A DNA stretch of 64,000 nucleotides. Origin: Moraxella cuniculi DSM 21768 (lineage in GTDB: Bacteria > Pseudomonadota > Gammaproteobacteria > Pseudomonadales > Moraxellaceae). The notes under the pieces are model-generated. The model worked only from the letters and a program-made list of their open reading frames with translations, did not search any database and was not told the DNA's origin. The DNA lies in the NCBI RefSeq assembly GCF_900156515.1, contig NZ_FTNU01000009.1, positions 1-64,000 on the forward strand. The letters run 5' to 3'. Of this stretch, positions 57,445-64,000 are shown one piece after another; position 1 is the first letter of the stretch; the number at the start of each line of letters is the position of its first letter. The position numbers and the translations under genes were made by a program.

Positions 57445-58605
57445 ATGAACTATTCAGTCTTTACCTCAGAATCGGTCAGTGAAGGCCACCCAGATAAGAT
57501 GGCTGACCAAATCTCCGATGCACTGCTCGATGCCATCTTAAGTCAGGATAAGGACGCACGCGTGGCGTGTGAAACTCTGGTAAAAACAGGGGCGGTGGTG
57601 TTGGCTGGTGAAATCAGTACACATGCCAATATTGATGTCGAAAGCATTGTGCGTGATACCGTCAATAAAATTGGCTACAACCATTCAGATTTGGGCTTTG
57701 ATGGCTCAACTTGTGCGGTCATCAATATGATTGGCAAGCAGTCGCCAGAGATTGCCCAAGGTGTGGACAGGCAACGCCCCGAAGATCAGGGGGCTGGCGA
57801 TCAGGGCTTGATGTTTGGGTATGCCACAAACGAGACCGATGTACTTATGCCAGCACCCATTCAGCTATCGCACCGTCTGATGGAACGCCAAGCCCAATTG
57901 CGTAAAGATGGCACTTTGCCGTGGCTACGCCCTGATGCCAAAGCACAAGTTACCCTGCATTATGATGATAAATTTCAGCCGTTTGCTGTTGATGCACTGG
58001 TGCTATCAACCCAGCACGACCCTGACATCAGCCAAAAAGACTTGCACGAAGCCGTCATGGAAGAAATTATCAAAAAGGTAATTCCTGCCGATTTATTGCA
58101 CAAAGACACTTTGTATCATATCAACCCAACAGGCAAATTTGTCATCGGTGGCCCTGTGGGTGATGCAGGTCTAACTGGTCGCAAAATCATTGTTGATACT
58201 TATGGTGGCATGGCACGACATGGTGGCGGTGCGTTCAGTGGCAAAGACCCTTCAAAAGTGGACAGAAGTGCCGCCTATGCAGGTCGCTATGTTGCTAAAA
58301 ATATCGTTGCTGCAGGCTTGGCAGATCGTTGCGAAGTTCAGGTCAGCTATGCCATCGGGGTTGCCGAACCAACCTCCATTTCGGTCAATACCTTCAACAC
58401 AGGCAAAATCAGCGATGATGAGATTGTCAAATTAATCCGCACGCATTTTGATTTGCGTCCTTATGGCATTACAAGAATGCTAAACTTGCTACAGCCAATG
58501 TATGAAGTTACCGCAAGCTATGGGCATTTTGGTCGCATGGGTTCACAAAATGCCTTTACTTGGGAACAAACCGACAAAGCAGAGCTGTTGCGTGCAATTT
58601 TATAA
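57445..58605 (+). CDS. metK: S-adenosylmethionine synthetase
   Basis: A 386-residue enzyme making SAM from methionine and [27 protein letters not shown] is the N-terminal methionine/ATP loop, [12 protein letters not shown] the central hexapeptide, and [19 protein letters not shown] the P-loop-like segment. It is of normal length. A DUF3144 gene follows 69 bases later beyond a hairpin. Confidence 0.98.
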   Translation: MNYSVFTSESVSEGHPDKMADQISDALLDAILSQDKDARVACETLVKTGAVVLAGEISTHANIDVESIVRDTVNKIGYNHSDLGFDGSTCAVINMIGKQSPEIAQGVDRQRPEDQGAGDQGLMFGYATNETDVLMPAPIQLSHRLMERQAQLRKDGTLPWLRPDAKAQVTLHYDDKFQPFAVDALVLSTQHDPDISQKDLHEAVMEEIIKKVIPADLLHKDTLYHINPTGKFVIGGPVGDAGLTGRKIIVDTYGGMARHGGGAFSGKDPSKVDRSAAYAGRYVAKNIVAAGLADRCEVQVSYAIGVAEPTSISVNTFNTGKISDDEIVKLIRTHFDLRPYGITRMLNLLQPMYEVTASYGHFGRMGSQNAFTWEQTDKAELLRAIL

Positions 58606-58628
58606 GCAATCACCAGCCCCAGCCACCC

Positions 58629-58657
58629 AAAAGTCTTGGAATCTTTCTAAGACTTTT
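58629..58657 (+). terminator. Hairpin after metK
   Basis: AAAAGTCTT and AAGACTTTT form a perfect nine-pair stem with an 11-base loop ending in four T. It probably terminates metK, at least partly, before the DUF3144 gene. Confidence 0.6.
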
Positions 58658-58674
58658 GCCATTTGAGAGAGATT

Positions 58675-59004
58675 ATGAATAACGACAACCAATTTGACGA
58701 AGCACAATTTCAAGCACAAATGAACGCATTTTTTGAGCGTGCTGATGCCATTATCAACCTTGCCAACAGTCAGCTATCACCAAGCTCGCATGCGGGTCAA
58801 GTCGCTGCCAGTCTTAACTATGCTGCCGCTCGATTTGCCATTTCGGCTGCCAGCATTGGTTTTGTCAAGGGCAGTGATTTGGCAAAAGAAAAAGCCGATA
58901 TTATTAAATTTTATAGCGAAAAATACCAACAAATGCTCGCCGAAAATCTTGACCAGTATATTGAAAATTTTGACCAATATACCAAAATAGCACAGCAAAA
59001 ATAA
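58675..59004 (+). CDS. DUF3144 family protein
   Basis: A 109-residue soluble helical protein. MNAFFERADAIINLANSQL, NYAAARFAISAAS and YQQMLAENLDQYIENFDQY follow the DUF3144 layout. Function unknown. The ATG at 58675 has GAGAG upstream. A terminator lies five bases after the stop. Confidence 0.75.
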   Translation: MNNDNQFDEAQFQAQMNAFFERADAIINLANSQLSPSSHAGQVAASLNYAAARFAISAASIGFVKGSDLAKEKADIIKFYSEKYQQMLAENLDQYIENFDQYTKIAQQK

Positions 59005-59009
59005 ACAGT

Positions 59010-59033
59010 AAAGCAGGCTAAACCTGCTTTTTT
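59010..59033 (+). terminator. Terminator between the DUF3144 gene and lolD
   Basis: AAGCAGG and CCTGCTT form a seven-pair stem with a five-base loop followed by T. A-rich sequence on its left makes it usable for lolD on the minus strand as well. Confidence 0.8.
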
Positions 59034-59041
59034 CTTATCAC

Positions 59042-59716
59042 TTAAGCCCATTGACCACTTTTCATCACAAGCACCCTGTCAGCCTGACTTGCCAGCTGTC
59101 TGTCATGTGTTACCATCAATAACGCCATGCCCAGCGATGACTGCAACTGGGTTAATAGCTCAAACACTGCCTGAGCATTGTCATCATCAAGATTACCCGT
59201 TGGCTCATCAGCCATCACCAGTTTTGGACGCGTAACCAATGCTCGTGCAATCGCCACACGCTGTCTCTCACCGCCTGACAGCTCGCTTGGGCGGTGGTGC
59301 AATCGATGATTAAGCCCAACTTGCTCAAGCAGCTCATTGGCTCTGCTGGTTGCCTGTTTAATACTGATACCATCACGCATCAGTAATGGCATGGCGACAT
59401 TTTCGGTTGCGGTAAATTCTGGCAGCAAATGATGAAATTGATAAATAAAACCCAAATGCTGATTGCGTAATTTGGCACGCTTTGCCTCATTTAAACTGGT
59501 CAGGCAAACATCACCAAGCCACACCTCGCCTGTGGTTGGCGTATCCAAGCCACCTAACAAATGCAGCAAAGTAGACTTGCCCGAACCGCTACTGCCAACA
59601 ATGGCAATGCGTTCGCCCACCTGCACGGTCAAATCAAGCCCCTGCAATACGGTCGTTTGGATTTTGCCCTCTTGATAGACTTTGCTGATATTAGTTGCTT
59701 GCAAAATCACACTCAT
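59042..59716 (-). CDS. lolD: Lipoprotein-releasing ABC transporter ATPase LolD
   Basis: A 224-residue ATPase powering release of lipoproteins from the inner membrane to LolA. Walker A is [16 protein letters not shown], the signature [15 protein letters not shown], and Walker [14 protein letters not shown]. The ATG at 59716 has GAGG upstream; the frame begins two codons earlier with GTG. It follows the permease gene by nine bases. Confidence 0.95.
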   Translation of the reverse strand: MSVILQATNISKVYQEGKIQTTVLQGLDLTVQVGERIAIVGSSGSGKSTLLHLLGGLDTPTTGEVWLGDVCLTSLNEAKRAKLRNQHLGFIYQFHHLLPEFTATENVAMPLLMRDGISIKQATSRANELLEQVGLNHRLHHRPSELSGGERQRVAIARALVTRPKLVMADEPTGNLDDDNAQAVFELLTQLQSSLGMALLMVTHDRQLASQADRVLVMKSGQWA

Positions 59717-59725
59717 ACACACCTC

Positions 59726-60979
59726 TTATTCATAACGCAAAGTCTCAGCTGGCTCAATTTTTGAGGCTCGCAATGCAGGATATATTGTCATCAAAAAACT
59801 TAGCAAAAATGACGCAACAACAATCAATAACACATCCGCCAGTTGCACCTGCGATGGCAAGAAGTCCACAGGATAGACATTGCCATTAAACAAGCTAATG
59901 CCAAATACACGGCTAATAAACACAAGAATATCATTCACAGACAATGCCAAAGACACGCCCAAAATCGTGCCTGCCACCGTGCCAATCACGCCAATAATCA
60001 TGCCTTGAATCATAAATACCTGCATGACAAGTTTTGGCGATGCCCCAAAAGTCTTTAAAATGGCAATGTCTGCTTTTTTGTCCGTAACCAGCATCACAAG
60101 GCTTGAGACGATATTAAACGCTGCCACCACTACAATCAAAAACAGCAACAGACCTATCATTGCTTTTTCCATCTGGATAGCACTGAACAAATTGCCATGC
60201 GTACTCGTCCAATCGCTCGGGTATAAGCGTGTTATATCAAGGCTTGCAGCATTATTTGCCACTTGTGGTGCTTGGAAAATATCATTCAACTTCAGGCGAA
60301 TGCCCTGTGCACCCTCTGGCAATCTTAGCATCACACCAGCATCACGCATTTGGACAAAGCCCATCATGGCATCAATTTCATTACTAATGCGATACACACC
60401 CACCAAAGTAAACCGCTTAAACCTCGGAATCACCCCTGCTGCCGATGGCGATGCCTCTGGCAGAACCAAAGTTACTTTATCGCCCAGCCTAAGCCCTAAG
60501 TTCATCGCAACCGACTCACCCAAGATGATCCCAAACTCGCCCGACTTTAAATTATCCAGACTGCCTGCGACCATATATTCATCAAGAATCGAAACTTGTT
60601 TTTCGTATTCAGGTTCAATGCCTGAAATCATAATCCCCGACACCTGCCCTTCGGCGGTGAGCATGCCTTGCAGCTGAATATATGGTGCATATGCCTGCAC
60701 TTGTGGATTTTGCTTGCGGATTTTTTCGGCAATCTGTTGCCAGTCGCTAAGGATTTCAAATGAAGCTACCGACGCTTGTGGCACCATGCCCAGCACGCGG
60801 GTTTTTATTTCGCGGTCAAAACCGTTCATCACCGACAATACAGTAATAAGCACCGCCACGCCCAGCGTCAGCCCAATGGTCGAAATAAGCGAAATAAAAG
60901 AAATAAAGCCGTTTTTTTTGCGTTTAGCCTTGATATAACGAAGCCCAATAAATAACGCCAAAGGACGAAACATAAGCAT
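59726..60979 (-). CDS. LolC/LolE-family lipoprotein-releasing permease
   Basis: A 417-residue inner-membrane permease. FIGLRYIKAKRKKNGFISFISLIST and ITVLSVMNGFDREIKTRVLG form the first helix and start of the periplasmic domain. Three more helices follow residue 275 (MIGLLLFLIVVVAAFNIVSSL). Only one permease gene is linked to lolD, unlike the lolC-lolD-lolE set of E. coli. That fits the single-permease (LolF) type known in some gammaproteobacteria. It is not named further because a second copy could lie elsewhere. Confidence 0.9.
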   Translation of the reverse strand: MLMFRPLALFIGLRYIKAKRKKNGFISFISLISTIGLTLGVAVLITVLSVMNGFDREIKTRVLGMVPQASVASFEILSDWQQIAEKIRKQNPQVQAYAPYIQLQGMLTAEGQVSGIMISGIEPEYEKQVSILDEYMVAGSLDNLKSGEFGIILGESVAMNLGLRLGDKVTLVLPEASPSAAGVIPRFKRFTLVGVYRISNEIDAMMGFVQMRDAGVMLRLPEGAQGIRLKLNDIFQAPQVANNAASLDITRLYPSDWTSTHGNLFSAIQMEKAMIGLLLFLIVVVAAFNIVSSLVMLVTDKKADIAILKTFGASPKLVMQVFMIQGMIIGVIGTVAGTILGVSLALSVNDILVFISRVFGISLFNGNVYPVDFLPSQVQLADVLLIVVASFLLSFLMTIYPALRASKIEPAETLRYE

Positions 60980-61255
60980 AATCCAAACGATAAAATTAAT
61001 CTAGTTTAGCATTTTTTATCATAAATACCAAATCAAGTCGCACCAATCGCCTGTTATCATGCCACGAGCGGTGGCTGCAAGCAACTTTTTGTGTTGCATC
61101 TTGATATTTTTCTTATCATCTCCATAAAGGTGGTAGGTATTTTTTGGTGATGGTATTGTGTAGTATTATTGCAAATATTCTTAAATATTATACATCATGC
61201 CAACCAACACACCAAGCCAACTGACATTTTGCACACTGACAAGTAGAGCCAAATC

Positions 61256-62239
61256 ATGAGCAACCATACTTTTCGTTATCAATACACTCACGAAACAGCA
61301 CCAATCAAGGTGGATTTGCCTTGCGACAAAAACGCTGGGCATGGCGACCATTGGGCAATTTTGACCGATAATATCAGCCACGATGTGCCTAATTGGCTAC
61401 AGCAAATGTTAGAAACAGCCACCTTACCACAAGGGCTATCTGCTCAAAATAGTAGCAGCAACAATAAACTCCTGCTGGGTAGTAATGACCCATGCCATAT
61501 CAAACAAATCCTAAGCATTAAAGACGGCAAGCCTGAAGCATTTATCAACGCCTTTCCTGCAATCAACAGCCCTTATGGTGTCAGCTGCCAAATCGAACGC
61601 GTTATCCGTTGTGATACCACAGGCGATGCTATCTTATGCCTAAAAACTGCCGATGGCTCGCTGATTTATGCTTTTGATCAACTTTATGCCGTCAATCGCC
61701 ATCACTATCGCACGCCCAAAAAATATTTTGTCAATTTTGGTGCATGGGCATATCAAATCACCCCAAGTCGCCAAGACGAAAGCATTCTTGTTGAAGACGA
61801 GCAAGCCATTCGCCACCATCGTGCCTTTCATGATATTGTCGCCGATCATCAGGGCAAAATCCCTGACAATATTGACGAGCTGATTCGCAATTGGCAACCC
61901 AAAGATGCCAAAGCCGATGAGCCACTACAGCCTGTTGAGATTAATCTTGGGCATATGTGTGCCTATTTGTACGGCGAGACATTTGGTCAAGAAGATGAAG
62001 CATGGTGCCAAGGTCAAGTTCTGGGCAAGTCATCGACAACTTTTTTTGGCAAATCCATCACCTTGTTTGATGTTGTTATCTTGCGTGAGCCTGATGCCGA
62101 TCCCTTTGTTGTGCGTATTGCCACGCCAAGCTGTGCTACAACCGACAGCATACAGGTGCATGATTATATACAGGCAAATATTTGGCTGCAGGCGGCAATC
62201 TATGGCGAAAACCAAAACCCCTCGCCTGCAAACACATGA
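61256..62239 (+). CDS. Hypothetical protein, 327 residues
   Basis: A soluble, acidic protein without signal peptide or clear motif. GHMCAYLYGETFGQEDEAW and HDYIQANIWLQAAIYGE in the C-terminal third look conserved in style. Middle segments rich in His/Arg precede WAYQITPSRQDES. Not recognised. It stands divergent from the LolC/E-type gene and convergent with the esterase gene, so context gives no clue. The C terminus is Asn/Pro-rich. Confidence 0.6.
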   Translation: MSNHTFRYQYTHETAPIKVDLPCDKNAGHGDHWAILTDNISHDVPNWLQQMLETATLPQGLSAQNSSSNNKLLLGSNDPCHIKQILSIKDGKPEAFINAFPAINSPYGVSCQIERVIRCDTTGDAILCLKTADGSLIYAFDQLYAVNRHHYRTPKKYFVNFGAWAYQITPSRQDESILVEDEQAIRHHRAFHDIVADHQGKIPDNIDELIRNWQPKDAKADEPLQPVEINLGHMCAYLYGETFGQEDEAWCQGQVLGKSSTTFFGKSITLFDVVILREPDADPFVVRIATPSCATTDSIQVHDYIQANIWLQAAIYGENQNPSPANT

Positions 62240-62278
62240 TTGTCAAAACTCTTGCCAAACATAGCCAAATGCACAAGA

Positions 62279-62953
62279 TTAGGCAGTTTTTGTTAATGAA
62301 TTCAACCAGTTGCCTATATCTTTTATCTGTGCCAAACAAACTTGATGTGCCATCGGATAACTGCTAAATGTCGGCTTAAGACCGAGTTTTTGCAGTCGTT
62401 CTTTGGCATCAAGCCCCAACACCATTGGCACAACATCATCAAACTGCCCATGGTCAATTTTGATGGCGATATCCTGATTGACGGCAACGCTATCAATCAC
62501 CTCAGCACTGGCAAAATAAGTGGACAATGCCAAAAGCCCGCCCAATTTTCGCTTGCTGGTCAGCACCGTATGATACGCCACCGCACCCCCTTGCGAGAAG
62601 CCAGCAATGATGATATTTTCGCTGGCTATGCCTTGTGCCATCTGCTCGGCAATCAGCTCATCAATCATGGCAGCAGAGGCGGTGATTTGTGCAATATCCA
62701 CGCGTCTTTGTAGCGTCATCTCCAAAATATCGTACCAAGCTGGCATCACATAACCACCATTAACGGTAACAGGAATTTTTGGTGCATGTGGAAAAATAAA
62801 ACGCACCGCCACTTCATCTGACAAGCCAAGCTCTGGCACAATCGGCTGAAAATCATAACCACTCGCCCCCAAACCATGCAACCAAATCACAGCATGATTC
62901 ACGGGCTGATTATTTGGATTATGCTCGACAATCAGCGTCTCAAGTGTTGCCAT
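62279..62953 (-). CDS. Carboxylesterase/phospholipase-type alpha/beta-hydrolase
   Basis: A 224-residue cytoplasmic esterase of the EstB/acyl-protein thioesterase type. HAVIWLHGLGASGYDFQPI is the oxyanion loop, IIIAGFSQGGAVA the nucleophile elbow with Ser120, HGQFDDVVP the Asp near 173, and MAHQV His203. MPAWYDIL is the family substrate loop. The gene is alone on this strand. Confidence 0.9.
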   Translation of the reverse strand: MATLETLIVEHNPNNQPVNHAVIWLHGLGASGYDFQPIVPELGLSDEVAVRFIFPHAPKIPVTVNGGYVMPAWYDILEMTLQRRVDIAQITASAAMIDELIAEQMAQGIASENIIIAGFSQGGAVAYHTVLTSKRKLGGLLALSTYFASAEVIDSVAVNQDIAIKIDHGQFDDVVPMVLGLDAKERLQKLGLKPTFSSYPMAHQVCLAQIKDIGNWLNSLTKTA

Positions 62954-63366
62954 TGTATCACTCCTTTATCATATATTATTTAGATAATATTTATATTGTT
63001 ATAAATTTATCAAGCAGTTCGATACTCATTATAGCACAAATCACCATTGACAGGTTTTTAATAAATTTTAAATTTTATAAATTATTTATTTTACAAATAT
63101 AAAAAGTAATCATTAATTTATTGCCCTTATCGCCAATCACTGACAGTGCTTTGTAAAATTAAGCATTCATACACTGCTTTTTTTATTCAGTCTATTTATC
63201 CATCAATCCCTTTGGCAATAATGACAAATCAGCATTGCAAACAGCAGGTAATTTAATAATTATCCATACTGTCTGACTGGAATTGTAAAATATCGTAAAT
63301 GATTGCTGTTAATCAGTGATTTTTTCGTATAATATAGCATTTATCAACTTTATTAAGGGTCAAGTT
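62954..63366 (+). other. Gene-free AT-rich stretch before the metallopeptidase gene
   Basis: About 410 very AT-rich bases between divergent genes. No ORF or RNA gene was recognised. It presumably carries both promoters. A TATAAT-like CGTATAATAT at about 63329-63338 lies near 35 bases before the peptidase start codon. Confidence 0.4.
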
Positions 63367-64000
63367 ATGCAATGGCGTGGACGCAGACAAAGCAGCAATA
63401 TCGAAGACAGGCGTGGCGGTGGTGCCAAAAAAGTCGGTGGCGTGAGTATTTTTGGATTAATCATCGCTGTGGTGCTATGGCAGGTGTTTGGCATCAGTCC
63501 TGAGACCACTTTGGGAGTAACCCAACAAATTCAAAACCAAACGCAAAGCAGCACGCCAGTTAATGAAACTGCCGATATGGCACAAACTCGTGAATTTGTT
63601 GCCACCATCTTGGCAGATACCGAAGATGTCTGGACGCCGATTTTTGCTCAAGCAGGCAGTCGTTATCAAGAGCCAAGCCTAGTATTGTTTAGTAATTCTG
63701 TACAATCAGCCTGTGGGTCTGCCAGCTCTGCCAGCGGTCCGTTTTATTGCCCTGCCGACCAAAAAGTCTATCTAGACACTCAGTTTTTCCGTGATATGCG
63801 AGTATCTATGGGCATTACAGGCGAAAAAAACAGCAGTGAATTATCTCGTCAAGATCAAGCAGGCGACTTCGCTCAAGCCTATGTCATCGCTCACGAAGTC
63901 GGTCATCATGTGCAAACACTGCTGGGCATTTCATCACAAGTACGCCAAGCCCAAGCCCAAGCAAGTACCACTGCCGCCAACAATCTATCCGTTCGCCAAG
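63367..64000 (+). CDS. Neutral zinc metallopeptidase, YpfJ/KPN_02809 type (partial, runs off window)
   Basis: The first 211 residues of a membrane-anchored metallopeptidase. The start MQWRGRRQSSNIEDRRG is diagnostic, followed by one hydrophobic helix (about 24-42). YVIAHEVGHHVQ gives the HExxH zinc site (His176, Glu177, His180). SGPFYCPADQKVYLDTQFF is the conserved segment before it. AAGGG precedes the ATG. The C-terminal part lies beyond the window. Confidence 0.92.
   Translation, partial: MQWRGRRQSSNIEDRRGGGAKKVGGVSIFGLIIAVVLWQVFGISPETTLGVTQQIQNQTQSSTPVNETADMAQTREFVATILADTEDVWTPIFAQAGSRYQEPSLVLFSNSVQSACGSASSASGPFYCPADQKVYLDTQFFRDMRVSMGITGEKNSSELSRQDQAGDFAQAYVIAHEVGHHVQTLLGISSQVRQAQAQASTTAANNLSVRQ

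Overview
This is a chromosomal window from a gammaproteobacterium of the family Moraxellaceae, most likely a Moraxella species. The indicators are a GDSL-esterase autotransporter of the McaP type (described in Moraxella catarrhalis), a nuo operon with a fused nuoCD, AT-leaning codon use, and a gene complement close to Moraxella/Acinetobacter/Psychrobacter. Species is not resolved. No rRNA, CRISPR array or prophage is visible. Four tRNA genes are present, and one edge of an insertion sequence sits at the left end.

Region by region. 1-100: end of an IS3-like element running off the window. 160-3245: iron-regulated haem acquisition pair (TonB-dependent receptor plus haem oxygenase) behind a near-perfect Fur box. 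3509-3800: tRNA-Val and tRNA-Asp behind a strong promoter. 4002-15511: mostly housekeeping genes (rimO, sotB-type exporter, yebC, ilvA, hslR, low-molecular-weight tyrosine phosphatase, murB, a DUF218 protein) and a two-gene unit of a 2-oxoglutarate/Fe dioxygenase and a cysteine-desulfurase-like enzyme. 15673-15962: two identical tandem tRNA-Ser genes. 16184-19711: a large classical autotransporter with an 11-C tract in its upstream region and 16 in-frame hexamer repeats encoding Thr-Pro. 20432-24651: argS, dgkA, pncA, fpr.

24757-47735: the complex I (NADH:quinone oxidoreductase) locus on the minus strand. It is broken into three blocks: nuoA-nuoB, nuoCD, and nuoE-nuoN. Three unrelated genes (an AT-rich CxxCC protein, a GFA-type zinc protein, an OsmC-type protein) lie between nuoB and nuoCD. 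Six genes lie between nuoCD and nuoE: two AT-rich unknown ORFs, two LysE/RhtB-type exporters, a flavin-reductase-like protein and an MFS transporter. Two of these are on the opposite strand, so nuoE-nuoN needs its own promoter. A 62-codon membrane ORF overlaps the nuoH stop codon and sits between nuoH and nuoI. It is the best candidate here for an undescribed accessory protein of complex I.

47901-64000: lolA, pdxH, glmM, an alpha/beta hydrolase coupled to a CPBP membrane protease, a small membrane protein, the McaP-like autotransporter, orn, a DUF2062 protein, metK, a DUF3144 protein, lolD with a single LolC/E-type permease, an unrecognised 327-residue protein, a carboxylesterase and the start of a neutral zinc metallopeptidase.

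The most interesting signals are the interrupted nuo locus with its extra small ORF, three simple-sequence tracts that could vary in length (poly-C, ACGCCA hexamers, ATTGAC hexamers), and the AT-rich unknown genes inserted in the nuo locus. Gene boundaries were chosen by ribosome-binding sites and overlaps read by eye. Family assignments rest on motif recognition, not on a search.
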